NCBI RefSeq assembly: GCF_023347275.1
Contig: NZ_CP094468.1
Coordinates: 1,426,001 to 1,490,000 of the forward strand
DNA from: Faecalibacterium sp. I3-3-89
GTDB lineage: Bacteria > Bacillota > Clostridia > Oscillospirales > Ruminococcaceae
DNA length: 64,000 nt
Direction: 5' to 3'
In this document: positions 37,291 through 46,438 of the stretch, piece by piece
Numbering within the stretch: position 1 is the first letter of the stretch
Layout of the letters: every line of letters starts with the position of its first letter
Position numbers and translations under genes: made by a program
Notes under the pieces: model-generated
What the model was told of the DNA's origin: nothing
Databases searched by the model: none
Seen by the model: only the letters and a program-made list of their open reading frames with translations

Positions 37291-37297
37291 CGACCCG

Positions 37298-38137
37298 ATG
37301 AAAAAGATCCTTGTGACCGGCGCAGGCGGCTTCGTAGGCGCGCGCATTCTGGAGATGTGGCGCGGCCGGTTCGAGCTTTCCGCCTTTCCGCCCGATTTTC
37401 TGCGTACCGCCGACGAGACCGCCGTGCGCCGCTTCATCACCGCAGAGCGCCCGGACGTTATCGTCCACACCGCAGCCCTCTCCAACACGCAGGTCTGCCA
37501 GCAGCATCCGGAGGAGTCCTTCCGGGCCAACGTCCTGCTGCCCGAGTGGGTGGCAGCGGCGGCAGCGGAGACCGGCGCAAAGCTGCTCTCCTTCAGCTCC
37601 GATCAGGTCTACGCAGGGGTACAGCAGCCCGGGCCTCTGGCCGAAGCGCTGCCCCTCTCCCCCGCCAATATCTACGGTCGGCACAAGCTTGAGGCTGAGG
37701 CGCGGGTGATGACCCGCTGCCCGGACGCTGTGGCGCTCCGTCTGCCGTGGATGTATGATCTCCCGGGCGGTCGGCTGCCCATCCGGGGCAATCTGCCGCT
37801 GAACCTTCTGCAGGCCGCGAAGACCGGCGAAGTGCTGCACTTTTCCCGTCGCGACCACCGGGGCGTGGGCTATGTGCGGGAGGTCATCGCAAACCTTCTC
37901 CCCGCGATGGCGCTGCCCGGCGGCGTCTACAACTTCGGCAGCGGAAACGACAAGGATATGGTCGATACTGCGCTGTATTTCGCACACCTGCTCCAAGTGG
38001 ATGTGCGCATCGAAGAGGCGGACTTTGTCCGAAACCTCGTGATGGACGGGCAAAAGCTGCAAGAACATGGCATCGTGTTCCGGTCTACACAGGAGGCATT
38101 CCGGCAGTGCCTTGCAGATCACGGGACGGACATTTGA
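37298..38137 (+). CDS. NAD(P)-dependent SDR / RmlD-like sugar nucleotide reductase
   Basis: The 279-residue protein is an extended SDR: TGAGGFVGARIL at the N-terminus binds the nucleotide, SFSSDQVYAG carries the catalytic Ser region and YGRHKLEAE the Tyr-x-x-x-Lys pair. It resembles dTDP-4-dehydrorhamnose reductase (RmlD), but no other rhamnose gene is present. A strong terminator follows. The substrate is unknown. Confidence 0.85.
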   Translation: MKKILVTGAGGFVGARILEMWRGRFELSAFPPDFLRTADETAVRRFITAERPDVIVHTAALSNTQVCQQHPEESFRANVLLPEWVAAAAAETGAKLLSFSSDQVYAGVQQPGPLAEALPLSPANIYGRHKLEAEARVMTRCPDAVALRLPWMYDLPGGRLPIRGNLPLNLLQAAKTGEVLHFSRRDHRGVGYVREVIANLLPAMALPGGVYNFGSGNDKDMVDTALYFAHLLQVDVRIEEADFVRNLVMDGQKLQEHGIVFRSTQEAFRQCLADHGTDI

Positions 38138-38150
38138 TTCCAAAACAAAA

Positions 38151-38218
38151 AAATCATCTGCAAATGCTTCTCTCGGTTTTTCGAGTCGGAGCGGCACTTG
38201 CAGATGATTTTATTTTTT
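38151..38218 (+). terminator. long-stem terminator after the SDR gene
   Basis: AAATCATCTGCAAATGC and GCACTTGCAGATGATTT form a 17-bp stem with one mismatch around a 26-base loop, followed by TTATTTTTT on the plus strand. Confidence 0.82.
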
Positions 38219-38240
38219 ACAAAATTCCGCTATGCAGAAA

Positions 38241-38426
38241 GCCTCTCCCCTTGGGAGAGGTGTCATCGCTTGCGATGACGGAGAGGGCAAGGAAGTTGAC
38301 CGGGAAGCACACACATAGCGATAATATTGCTATAACAAAGGCCAAAAATCATGCTGTGCACAGCGGCTCTTTCGAGCCGGGCTTGCCCTCTCAGGCGCTT
38401 CGCGCCAGCTCTCCCAAAAGGAGAGC
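38241..38426. repeat. composite double-hairpin repeat, full copy 1
   Basis: Order: hairpin I (GCCTCTCCCC/GGGAGAGG), hairpin II (TCATCGC/GCGATGA), GAGAGGGCAAG (38281-38291), a 90-bp core, CTTGCCCTCTC (38382-38392), hairpin II' (GGCGC-TTC-GCGCC), hairpin I' (GCTCTCC/GGAGAGC). The two 11-bp boxes are complementary, so the whole element can form a cross with four arms. It lies between the convergent SDR gene and yqeB; its right hairpin may end the selenium operon. Confidence 0.8.
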
Positions 38427-38435
38427 CTGTTTTGC

Positions 38436-39251
38436 TTATTTCCACAGTTGTTCTGCCACCAGCTCCAGCACACTTCCGGCGATGCAGCGGGCTTTGTCCG
38501 AGATGAGGAAGCAGTTTTCCAGCTCCTCGCGGCGGGGGTCCACGTCGGCCACCTTGAAGCCCATCGTGACGGGATACCCGTCCCGCAGCAGGCCCCGCAG
38601 GATACCCCCGATGCAGGTCGTGACCGGGGTGCGGGTGCCGTCAAAGGCCTCGATCTCGGCGATGACGTCGCCCGGCTCCACAACATCGCCGATGGCGCGC
38701 AGCTCATGGAAGATGCCTTCCCGCGCTGCGCGGACGACCCGCTCTGCGCTGTAGCCACCGATGACGCCGGGGACGCCGGTGTTCGGGATGGCGATGCCCT
38801 CCCGGATGATGCGTCCCAGACGATGGCCGCGCTTGGTCTCCACCACGAAATCAACGTCCTCCCCCGCAGTGAAGCCCGGGCCGAGGGCGATGGTCAGCGG
38901 GGCCATATCCCGCGTCGTGCCGAGATTTCTCTTCGCAAGGATGGCGTCCACGACAACGGCGGGCCGCACCTGCGGGATCAACGCTCCCTTCGGGTCCACC
39001 ATCACCGGCACATCGCCGCGGCACCAGATGACCACGGCCTCGTCCAGCGTCTGCACGAGGGTGGCGCGCATCCCTTCTACGACCGCCTCGCCCTCATAGA
39101 CGGCCTCACTTACCGAGACCTGACGGCGGATGGCGGCGGGCTGTTCCGCTTCCAGCACGAGCACCTTCAGCCCCGCCGACCACAGCCGGTGGATGGTGCC
39201 GGTGGCAAGGTCGCCGCCGCCCCGCACAAGGATGACTTCATCACGCTTCAT
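38436..39251 (-). CDS. yqeB: selenium-dependent molybdenum cofactor maturation protein YqeB
   Basis: The 271-residue protein begins with a Rossmann-like VRGGGDLATGTIHRLW segment and contains CRGDVPVMVDP, FTAGEDVDFVVETKRGHRLGR and IREGIAIPNTGVPGVIGGY, characteristic of the EF2563/YqeB family that accompanies selenium-dependent molybdenum hydroxylases. Its precise reaction is not known. It is the last gene of the ten-gene operon and overlaps the XdhC-family gene by 11 bp. Confidence 0.9.
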   Translation of the reverse strand: MKRDEVILVRGGGDLATGTIHRLWSAGLKVLVLEAEQPAAIRRQVSVSEAVYEGEAVVEGMRATLVQTLDEAVVIWCRGDVPVMVDPKGALIPQVRPAVVVDAILAKRNLGTTRDMAPLTIALGPGFTAGEDVDFVVETKRGHRLGRIIREGIAIPNTGVPGVIGGYSAERVVRAAREGIFHELRAIGDVVEPGDVIAEIEAFDGTRTPVTTCIGGILRGLLRDGYPVTMGFKVADVDPRREELENCFLISDKARCIAGSVLELVAEQLWK

Positions 39252-40293
39252 TGCTCTTTTCCTCCTTGAGCAGCTGCAAAAATACCTTCATCGAACCGCC
39301 GCAGGCTGCAAGCGCCGCGTCGTCCTCCTGTGCGCTGGCCGAATACTCCGCCAGCTGACAGGGTGCGGCCTCGCCTGCCTGCATTTTGGATGCAAGCTGT
39401 TGGATGCGGTACTCCATGATGCCGCCGCCCACGCTGCCGACGCACTTCCCATCCGGCAGCATCAGCATCTTTGCGCCCACCTCCCGGGGGGTCGAGCCGT
39501 GGCGGGAAACGATAGTCACGAGGACGGGGGGCGGTTCCTGCCCGGCGCAGGCGTCCAGCGCGTTCAACAGGGCGGGCGGGAAGCCCTCGGTCTGCTGACG
39601 GCTGTTTTTCACTTGGACGATCTCGGCAAGGATGGACAGGGCGATCTCCGGCGCGGTCTGTCCCCCGATGGCAAGGCCGATGGGGGCATGGAGCCCCTCG
39701 ACCCGCACGGGGTCGGCCCCGGCCTCGGTGAGCTGACGCCGGACGAGGGCCGCGCGGCTCCTGCTGCCCAGCATACCGACGTAGGCAGATCGTTTTTTGC
39801 ATATCTCCGTGAGGCATTCCACGTCGAAGGCGTGGGCACGGGTAGCTACGACAAAGTAGGTCTCCGCGCTGCCCTCCACCCGGGCGAGCGTCTCCGCGTA
39901 GGGGCCGCAGAGCACCGTTTCCGCCCCCGCGCGGCGGAGGGCGTCGGCGTAGTCGGGGCGCTCCTCCAGCCCGGTGACAGGCAGGCCCAGCATGACGGCC
40001 AGCCGGACGACGCTCTCGGCCACATGGCCTCCGCCGCAGAGGACAAGCCGGGACGTACCGCCGAACTTTTCCACGAAGACACGCACGCCCTCCAGCGTCA
40101 GGAGGCCGCTGGCTCCACACCCGGCCAGTGCCGGGAGATTCCGGGCCAGCAGACCCTCGGGCTTCGGGGGCCAGACCGGCACACCCTCACAGAGCAAAAG
40201 CCGCTGCCCCTGCTCGGGGCCTTCCAGCACAGATGCCAGAATATGCTGGCCCTGCGTGGTACGCAGCGCTTGTGCAAACTCACGAATCGACAT
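39241..40293 (-). CDS. XdhC/CoxI-family maturation protein with permuted domain order
   Basis: XdhC proteins bind molybdenum cofactor and help its sulfuration and insertion. Here the Rossmann (XdhC_C) domain comes first (LVLCGGGHVAESVVRLA near residue 83; GMLGSRSRAALVRRQL), and the XdhC_CoxI domain comes last (GSTPREVGAKMLMLPDGKCVGSVGGG near residue 270), the reverse of the usual order. The 350-residue length fits both. It lies between yqeB and the DUF3343 gene. Confidence 0.88.
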   Translation of the reverse strand: MSIREFAQALRTTQGQHILASVLEGPEQGQRLLLCEGVPVWPPKPEGLLARNLPALAGCGASGLLTLEGVRVFVEKFGGTSRLVLCGGGHVAESVVRLAVMLGLPVTGLEERPDYADALRRAGAETVLCGPYAETLARVEGSAETYFVVATRAHAFDVECLTEICKKRSAYVGMLGSRSRAALVRRQLTEAGADPVRVEGLHAPIGLAIGGQTAPEIALSILAEIVQVKNSRQQTEGFPPALLNALDACAGQEPPPVLVTIVSRHGSTPREVGAKMLMLPDGKCVGSVGGGIMEYRIQQLASKMQAGEAAPCQLAEYSASAQEDDAALAACGGSMKVFLQLLKEEKSNEA

Positions 40294-40314
40294 AGAACTT
40301 CTCCTTATGGAGTT

Positions 40315-40545
40315 TTATTGCATGACCGGCGTTGCGGCGTCGTAGCCTGCACCGTCCAGCCGGGGGTTCCAAGCCTCCCAGTCCTCCGGCAGCATCCGCC
40401 AGCCGAGGCCGCAGCCCGCCGTGATCTCGCTGGGCAGCGGGATGATGCGCCCCGGGATGCCCCGGGCGGCGCACTCCTTCTCCCAGCCCATCGCGCGGGC
40501 GGTGGAGGCAAATGAAAGCACGATATATTGTCTCTTTTTCCGCAT
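40315..40545 (-). CDS. DUF3343 Se/S-carrier-like protein
   Basis: The 76-residue protein has the PF11823 layout: a beta-alpha-beta ferredoxin-like fold beginning MRKKRQYIVLSFAST, then RIIPLPSEITAGCGLGWR with the conserved Cys45. The family is proposed to carry selenium or sulfur between enzymes. The first ATG, 1 bp past the desulfurase stop and preceded by GAGGAACTG, is the start; the frame open upstream lies inside the desulfurase gene. A persulfide or selenide carrier role fits the neighbours. Confidence 0.85.
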   Translation of the reverse strand: MRKKRQYIVLSFASTARAMGWEKECAARGIPGRIIPLPSEITAGCGLGWRMLPEDWEAWNPRLDGAGYDAATPVMQ

Positions 40546-40546
40546 C

Positions 40547-41686
40547 TCACAGTTCCTCGGCCAGCTGACAGACCGCCTCGGCAGCCTCGAACACCTCGGC
40601 CTCGGTGTTCTGATGGGAAAAGCTGAACCGCACCATCCCCTGTTCCGCCGTGCCGAGGGCCTTGTGGATGAGGGGGGCACAGTGCGCCCCGGCCCGGACG
40701 CAGAGCTTATAGTCCTCCCAGAGGATGTCAGCGGCGCGGGCAGCGTCCTCCCCGCCGAAGTTCAGCGAGACGATGGGGGCGCGGTCGGCCTCGGCGAAGC
40801 TGCCGTAGACCTTCACGCCGGGGGCATGGACGATCCGCTCATAAAACAGGTACGTCAGGGCCAGCTCCTTTTTGTGCAGAGCCTCGACGCCCTGCGACAG
40901 GAGCCACTCCACCCCTGCCCCGAGGCCTGCGAGACCGGGGACGTTCAGAGTCCCCGCTTCCAGTGCCGTGGGCATCTGGGACGGGTGGGCCTCATCGAAG
41001 CTATGGATGCCGCTGCCACCCACCACAAGGGGACGGACGGCGAGGCCGGGCCGAACATACAATCCGCCTGTGCCCTGTGGGCCGAGCAGTGCCTTGTGTC
41101 CGGTGAAGCAGAGGACATCCGCCCCCAGTGCCTGTACGTCGATGGGCTGCGCGCCTGCGGTCTGGGCCGCGTCCACGATAAGCGTAAGACCGTGCTTTTC
41201 CGCAAAAGCAGAGACGAATGCAAGGTCGGTCAGATTTCCGGTCACGTTCGAGGCGTGGGTCACGGCCACAAAGCGGGTGTTTGGGCGGAGAAGCCGTTCG
41301 AACTGGTCGTAGCACAGCCGCCCGGCGTTGTCCACCTCCACGAAGCTGACCTGTGCCCCTTGCTCCCGCAGGCGGTAGAGGGGGCGCAGCACCGAGTTGT
41401 GCTCACAGACCGTCGTGATGACGTGGTCGCCGGGGCGGACAAGACCGGAGAGCGCCGTGTTCAGCGCCTGCGTCACGTTGGCCGCAAAGGCGATGCAGTC
41501 GGGGCTTTCGGCATGGAGAAGTGTTGCAAGAGCCTCCCGGGCGCGGTAGACGAGGCGGGCTGCGTGAAGGGTCGGCTCATGGGCACCACGGCCCGGGTTT
41601 CCCCCATGGGCCAGTGCATCCAGCACAGCCTGCCCCACGCAGGGCGGCTTCTGAAGGGTAGTGGCGGCGTTATCAAGGTAGATCAC
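40547..41686 (-). CDS. cysteine desulfurase-family protein (TIGR01977 type)
   Basis: The 379-residue class V PLP enzyme has NAATTLQKP at the N-terminus, the PLP lysine K198 in FTGHKALLGPQG and a catalytic cysteine C336 in RAGAHCAPL. The EF2568-like subgroup is regularly found in selenium-dependent molybdenum hydroxylase loci, where it could release selenium or sulfur from (seleno)cysteine. It overlaps yedF by 4 bp. Confidence 0.92.
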   Translation of the reverse strand: MIYLDNAATTLQKPPCVGQAVLDALAHGGNPGRGAHEPTLHAARLVYRAREALATLLHAESPDCIAFAANVTQALNTALSGLVRPGDHVITTVCEHNSVLRPLYRLREQGAQVSFVEVDNAGRLCYDQFERLLRPNTRFVAVTHASNVTGNLTDLAFVSAFAEKHGLTLIVDAAQTAGAQPIDVQALGADVLCFTGHKALLGPQGTGGLYVRPGLAVRPLVVGGSGIHSFDEAHPSQMPTALEAGTLNVPGLAGLGAGVEWLLSQGVEALHKKELALTYLFYERIVHAPGVKVYGSFAEADRAPIVSLNFGGEDAARAADILWEDYKLCVRAGAHCAPLIHKALGTAEQGMVRFSFSHQNTEAEVFEAAEAVCQLAEEL

Positions 41687-42285
41687 GGCTTGACCACGTT
41701 CCCGGCAGTGAGCATTTTTTCTGCAATGACGTACATATTCGTCACGCCGCCCACGGCCAGCTGCTCGGTCAGGCCGTAGAAGTTCAGGCAGGTGCCGCAG
41801 GTCAGGATCTCGACGCCCTCGGCCTCCAGTGCCTTGAGGTCATCCAGCATGGGCGAGCCTGCACAGGTGAGGTGAGCGCCGCCGTTGTAGAAGAGGATGG
41901 TCTTGGGCAGCTTGTCCTGCTGGGTCAGCGAAAAAACGAAGGCCTTCAGCAGGGTCTTGCCCAGCTCCTCCGCACCCTCTCCCATCTTGTCGGACGCGAT
42001 GGCCACTACCGTGTCGGTGCGGGCGTCGGGGGTGCAGACCGGGGCTTCCGCCTCGGCCTCGACCGGCTCGCCCACCGTGAGGAGGACGCGGTACTCCCGC
42101 TCGCCCAGCTTCTCTGCGGTGGACTGGCAGCCCTTCTGTTTGGCCATTTTCGTCAGGTTCTGGACGGCGATCTCATTGTCCACCAGCACCTCCACCTCGC
42201 CTGCGCCAGCCAGCGCGGCGATGGCTTTCTTTGCCTTGACCACGGGCAGCGGGCAGGCGTCTCCTCTGGCATCTACTCTCAGCAT
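41683..42285 (-). CDS. yedF: selenium metabolism protein YedF (TusA-DsrE fusion)
   Basis: The 200-residue protein joins an N-terminal TusA/SirA-like domain (MLRVDARGDACPLPVVKAKKAI, with C11 in the CPxP motif) to a C-terminal DsrE/F-like domain (TILFYNGGAHLTCAGSPML, LTCGTCLNFYGL). TIGR03527 proteins of this build occur almost only with selD. A persulfide or selenide relay role is inferred. A 99-bp gap with possible RNA structure separates it from selD. Confidence 0.92.
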   Translation of the reverse strand: MLRVDARGDACPLPVVKAKKAIAALAGAGEVEVLVDNEIAVQNLTKMAKQKGCQSTAEKLGEREYRVLLTVGEPVEAEAEAPVCTPDARTDTVVAIASDKMGEGAEELGKTLLKAFVFSLTQQDKLPKTILFYNGGAHLTCAGSPMLDDLKALEAEGVEILTCGTCLNFYGLTEQLAVGGVTNMYVIAEKMLTAGNVVKP

Positions 42286-42332
42286 AATTTTTCCTCTCTA
42301 TCGTACGTTTTATCGCAAGGCTAGAAATTAGC

Positions 42333-42401
42333 GCAACCGTAACAGCATATCTGCGATATGCAAACCAATGTTGTTGCCGTTGCATTAAAAAATTGGTTTG
42401 C
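42333..42401 (-). promoter_or_regulatory. competing stem-loops between selD and yedF
   Basis: GCAAACCAAT (42392-42401 read on the minus strand) pairs perfectly with ATTGGTTTGC (42360-42369). The loop contains GCAACGGCAACA, which can instead pair with TGTTACGGTTGC (42333-42344). A third small hairpin GCATAT/ATATGC lies in between. The pairs are mutually exclusive or a pseudoknot. Role unknown. Confidence 0.35.
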
Positions 42402-43443
42402 TATATTCCGGATAAGACACCAATATCTCGGTGTCCTGTCTCTCTGTGATCTCGCCCACGATGGCTGCGGGCAGGCCGACCCCCTTCAGCTCTGTCTCGA
42501 GCGGAGCCGCGTCCTCCGGCGCGACCGCCAGCAGCAGGCCGCCCGAGGTCTGAGGGTCGAAAAGGATCTCCTCCATGGCGAAGGGCACCCCCTCGAACCG
42601 GACGAAGGGGCCTGTGTGGTTGCGGTTTCGCTGACCGGCGGCGGTAAAAAGACAGTCGTCCGCTGCCTGCCATGCACCGGGCAGGACGGGCACGGCACTG
42701 GCGCCGATCCGGCAGGACAGCCGCCCGCCCATCATCTCATGGAGATGGCCGAGGAAGCTGAACCCGGTGACGTCGGTGGCGGCGTGGACGGCGTACCGGC
42801 GGCTGCATTCCGCCGCGGACTTGTTCAGGGTCGTCATGGAGGCCACCGCAGCGTCCATCGCGCCGGGGGCGGCCTCGCCCACCCGGTTGGCGGTGCAGAT
42901 GAGGCCGACGCCCAGCGCCTTGGTCAGGATGAGCTTGTCGCCGGGTTTTCCGGTGTCGTTGGCGGTAAGGCGGCGGGGGTCTACGAGTCCGGTGACGGAC
43001 AGGCCGTACTTCACGCCGGTGTCGGCGATGGAGTGCCCTCCCGCGAGGATGCCCCCCGCTTCGGCCACCTTTTCCGCGCCGCCGCGCAAGATCTCGCCGA
43101 GGACGTTCAGGTCCATGCTCTCCGGGAAGCAGACAAGGTTCAGTGCGGTCTTCACCTCGCCGCCCATGGCGTAGACGTCGCTGAGGGCGTTCGCCGCTGC
43201 GATCTGCCCGAAGGTATAGGGGTCGTCCACCATGGGCGGGAAGAAGTCCACCGTCTGCACCAGCGCGATCTCGTCGGTGATGCGGTAGACGGCGGCGTCG
43301 TCCCGGCTGTCATAGCCCACCAGAAGGTTCGGGTCCGGCTCGCCCCGGGGCAGCTTTTCCAGAATATGGCTCAGCACTCCTGCGCCGAGCTTGGCGGTAC
43401 AGCCGCCGCCCGTGCAGAAGATGATTTTATCCTCCTGTGCCAT
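42385..43443 (-). CDS. selD: selenide, water dikinase (selenophosphate synthetase)
   Basis: SelD makes selenophosphate from selenide and ATP. The 352-residue protein has the N-terminal active-site GGCTAK with C15 and K18, then DDAAVYRI, the substrate-binding [18 protein letters not shown] and [14 protein letters not shown]. Residue 15 is encoded by TGT, so it is a cysteine form, not a selenoprotein. No selA, selB or selenouridine synthase is nearby; the neighbours show that the product serves molybdenum hydroxylase maturation. It overlaps yqeC by 1 bp. Confidence 0.96.
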   Translation of the reverse strand: MAQEDKIIFCTGGGCTAKLGAGVLSHILEKLPRGEPDPNLLVGYDSRDDAAVYRITDEIALVQTVDFFPPMVDDPYTFGQIAAANALSDVYAMGGEVKTALNLVCFPESMDLNVLGEILRGGAEKVAEAGGILAGGHSIADTGVKYGLSVTGLVDPRRLTANDTGKPGDKLILTKALGVGLICTANRVGEAAPGAMDAAVASMTTLNKSAAECSRRYAVHAATDVTGFSFLGHLHEMMGGRLSCRIGASAVPVLPGAWQAADDCLFTAAGQRNRNHTGPFVRFEGVPFAMEEILFDPQTSGGLLLAVAPEDAAPLETELKGVGLPAAIVGEITERQDTEILVSYPEYSKPIF

Positions 43444-44141
43444 CAGGCCCTCTCTCCTTCCTCAAAATGGGTCAAAAATCCCGATGCATTGTAGGTTTCT
43501 TTCAGAATCGTCAGCGTTCTCTCCCCCGCTGCGCGGCGCGGGGCGTCGTCGGCCTGATTGAGGATGACATAAAATGCCCAGGTGCCGACATTCTTTCTCC
43601 CGCCTGCGCCGCTTGCCAGCAGCTTTGCCAGCCGCTCAGGCGTCAGAGAGGCTTCGGGCGGCACGCCCAGCAGGGCGCAGGCCGCATCCAGCCGGAAGCA
43701 GACCTCCGCGAGGGGCCTGCCCAGAGCCGACAGCCCGGCCACGGCCAGCACGATGTCGCTTTCGGGCAGGAGCACCGGCTCATGGGCCGCCGGGGCCTTG
43801 CAGGGGCGATGCTTCGCGCCGTCGGCTTCGAGAAGGACGGTATCGGCCCCGGCCATCCATCCGGACAGGCCGGGCGGCTGGGTCAGCTTGCCGTTTTCGG
43901 CGGGCGAACCCGCCACGGCATAGGTCCCGGCCTGCCAGAGGGCATCCCGCACGGCCTCATCGGGGGCGTAATGCGCGCTGGGGCGCTGGATATGGGTGGT
44001 GGTGGAGACCAGCACCCTCTGCCCCTCGGCGGCGCAGAGGCGGGCCATCCCGTAGAGAAGCGTTGTCTTTCCGCCGCCCCCCACGAGGGAGACGACATGG
44101 CCCTTCTCCCGCAGGAAGGGCAGCGCTTCGAGGCCGTTCAT
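43443..44141 (-). CDS. yqeC: selenium cofactor biosynthesis protein YqeC
   Basis: The 232-residue protein begins with a P-loop ([19 protein letters not shown]) and has STTTHI and [20 protein letters not shown], the marks of the TIGR03172 YqeC family. It is a putative NTPase tied to selenium-dependent molybdenum hydroxylases; the reaction is unknown. Its start abuts the stop of the catalytic subunit gene. Confidence 0.92.
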   Translation of the reverse strand: MNGLEALPFLREKGHVVSLVGGGGKTTLLYGMARLCAAEGQRVLVSTTTHIQRPSAHYAPDEAVRDALWQAGTYAVAGSPAENGKLTQPPGLSGWMAGADTVLLEADGAKHRPCKAPAAHEPVLLPESDIVLAVAGLSALGRPLAEVCFRLDAACALLGVPPEASLTPERLAKLLASGAGGRKNVGTWAFYVILNQADDAPRRAAGERTLTILKETYNASGFLTHFEEGERA

Positions 44142-46438
44142 CAGACTTCGCCTGCTTGTTCGGCCACAGCCATAGCGACCTTCTCAGGGGTGATGGGCAG
44201 CTCGTAGAAGCGGGTGCCGATGGCGTTGTAGATGGCGTCCGAGATGGCGGGCAGCGGGGTGTTGATGACCACCTCGCCGATGGATTTCGCGCCGAAGGGG
44301 CCGTTCGGCTCATAGCTGTTCTCGAACTCGACCCGGATATGGCCCACGTCGGCGCGGGTGGGGATCTTGTACTGCATGAGCGAATTTTCCATGGGCCAGC
44401 CCCGCTGGTCGTAGGTGATGTTCTCGGTGAGGGTCATACCGATGCCCTGCAGCAGACCGCCCTCGGCCTGCACACGGGTAAGGTTCGGGTTGATGGGGGT
44501 GCCGCAGTCCACGCAGGCGTCGAACTCCAGCAGCTTCACCTCGCCGGTCTCGGTGTCCACCTCTACCTCAGCCGCGCCCACCATATAGGGCGGAGGCGAC
44601 AGGGGCGACATATGGGTCTCCGTGACCTCCAGCGGCACATCGTGGCCGAACATGGAGGCCGTGGCAATGTCGGCCAGCGGGACGCTCCGGGCGGGGTCGG
44701 CAGAGACAAACACCGTCTTACCGTCAAATTCCACGTCGCTCTCCCCACAGCCCAGCAGCTGCGCGCCCAGCTTGCAGATCTGACCGCGCAGCTTCAGGGC
44801 GCACTTCTCGACGGCCTTACCGGTGATGTAGGTAGTGCTGGACGCATAGGAGCCGGAGTCGTAGGGGGAGGTGTCGGTGTCGGCACCGTAGACGGTGATG
44901 TCGTCCATGCCGCATTCCAGCACCTCGGCGGCGATCTGGGCCAGCGTGGTGTCACAGCCGGTGCCCATATCGGCAGCGCCGATGAGGAGGGTATAGAAGC
45001 CCTCATCGTTGATCTTCAGGGTGGCGCTGCCCACGTCCATGCCGGAGATGCCGGAGCCCTGCATCGCCATGCCCATGCCGACGGCACGGATCTTTCCGTT
45101 GCCCATATCGCGGCGGGGGTACTTTTCGTCCCAGTTTATCATTTCGTGGACCTTCGCAAGGCACCGGTCGAGGGCGCAGCTGGTGTTCACCGCGCCGTAG
45201 TAGGCGGGCATGACCTGCCCCTCCTTCACGATATTCATTTCCCGGAGCTTGAAGGGGTCCATATGGAGCTTTGCGGCCAGCTCGTTGACGGCGGATTCCA
45301 CCGCAAACAGGCCCTGCGTCGCACCATAGCCCCGGTAGGCACCCGCCGACATATGGTTGGTGTACACCACATCATAGGTAAAGCGGAAGGCCTCGGCCCT
45401 GCCGTAGAGGGGGATGGATTTATGTCCCGAAAGGCCCACTGTCGTGGGGCCGTGCTCGCCGTAAGCGCCGGTGTTGGAGAGGGTGTAGAGGTCGAGGCCG
45501 CGGATGGTGCCGTCCCTGTCCGCGCCGAGGCGGAGGTGGATCTCCATCTCGTGGCGGGGGGTGGAGGCGATCTGGCTCTCCTCCCGGGTGAAGATGAGTT
45601 TGGAGGGCTTTTTGGTCTTCCACGTCACGAACGCCGGGTAGACCTCACAGACGGCGGTCTGCTTCGCGCCAAAGCCGCCGCCGATGCGGGGCTTCGTCAC
45701 CCGCACCATGGACTTCGGGATGTGGAGGGCGTTGGCAATGATGCGGCGGGCGTGGAAGACGATCTGGGTCGAGCTGAGGACGTTCAGACGGCCATAGAGG
45801 TCGATGCTGCAATAGGTGCGGAAGGTCTCCATCATGGCCTGCTGGCAGGCTTTGGTGTGGTAGACATGGTCGATGACGATGTCACAGTCAGCCAGCACCC
45901 CGTCGATGTCGCCGTCGCTGCACTCGTCGTGGGCGCAGAGGTTGCGCTTGTTGTCCGCGCCCACGGGGCACAGGCTCTCCCAGTTGTCCTCGGGGTGGAC
46001 GAGGATGGGGTTGTCCTTGGCGGTGTGATAGTCCAGCACCGGCTCCAGCACCTCATAGGCGACCTTTATCAGTTTCAGCGCCCTATCGACGCATTTGTCG
46101 TCCTTGCCCGCCACGATGGCCACAACGTCGCCCACGAAGCGGACGTGGCGGTCGATGAGGAGGCGGTCGTAGGGGCTGGCCTCCGGGTAGGTCTGGCCTG
46201 CCTGCGTGTAGCGGCGGGCGTCCTGCGGCACATCCTCCCATGTAAAGATGGCCTCGATGCCGGGCACCTTCTTGGCCACAGCGGTGTCGATGCTCTTCAC
46301 GATGGCGTTGGCGTGGGGGGAGCGCAGGAGCTTGACGATGAGGCAGTCGGCGGGGACGAGGTCGTCCATATAGACGGGCTGGCCCGTCACCAGCTGCATG
46401 GCGTCCTTCTTGCGGAAGGGTCTGTTGACCGTATTCAT
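44141..46438 (-). CDS. molybdopterin-binding catalytic subunit of selenium-dependent xanthine dehydrogenase-type hydroxylase
   Basis: The 765-residue protein has both halves of the aldehyde oxidase/xanthine dehydrogenase fold: an N-terminal a/b hammerhead (GQPVYMDDL, LRSPHANA), and molybdopterin contacts GGGFGAKQ, AGAYRGYGATQ, and a late glutamate region (FGAKSIGE). The ATG at 46438 follows GAAGGAGG and overlaps the Fe-S subunit stop as ATGA; ten more upstream codons are open but not conserved. The maturation genes suggest the Mo ligand carries selenium. Purine substrate is inferred. Confidence 0.93.
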   Translation of the reverse strand: MNTVNRPFRKKDAMQLVTGQPVYMDDLVPADCLIVKLLRSPHANAIVKSIDTAVAKKVPGIEAIFTWEDVPQDARRYTQAGQTYPEASPYDRLLIDRHVRFVGDVVAIVAGKDDKCVDRALKLIKVAYEVLEPVLDYHTAKDNPILVHPEDNWESLCPVGADNKRNLCAHDECSDGDIDGVLADCDIVIDHVYHTKACQQAMMETFRTYCSIDLYGRLNVLSSTQIVFHARRIIANALHIPKSMVRVTKPRIGGGFGAKQTAVCEVYPAFVTWKTKKPSKLIFTREESQIASTPRHEMEIHLRLGADRDGTIRGLDLYTLSNTGAYGEHGPTTVGLSGHKSIPLYGRAEAFRFTYDVVYTNHMSAGAYRGYGATQGLFAVESAVNELAAKLHMDPFKLREMNIVKEGQVMPAYYGAVNTSCALDRCLAKVHEMINWDEKYPRRDMGNGKIRAVGMGMAMQGSGISGMDVGSATLKINDEGFYTLLIGAADMGTGCDTTLAQIAAEVLECGMDDITVYGADTDTSPYDSGSYASSTTYITGKAVEKCALKLRGQICKLGAQLLGCGESDVEFDGKTVFVSADPARSVPLADIATASMFGHDVPLEVTETHMSPLSPPPYMVGAAEVEVDTETGEVKLLEFDACVDCGTPINPNLTRVQAEGGLLQGIGMTLTENITYDQRGWPMENSLMQYKIPTRADVGHIRVEFENSYEPNGPFGAKSIGEVVINTPLPAISDAIYNAIGTRFYELPITPEKVAMAVAEQAGEV

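Noticed and set aside
43395-43403. Possible selenocysteine at the active-site position of SelD
   Set aside because: The codon is TGT, an ordinary cysteine, and no in-frame TGA is present in the gene.
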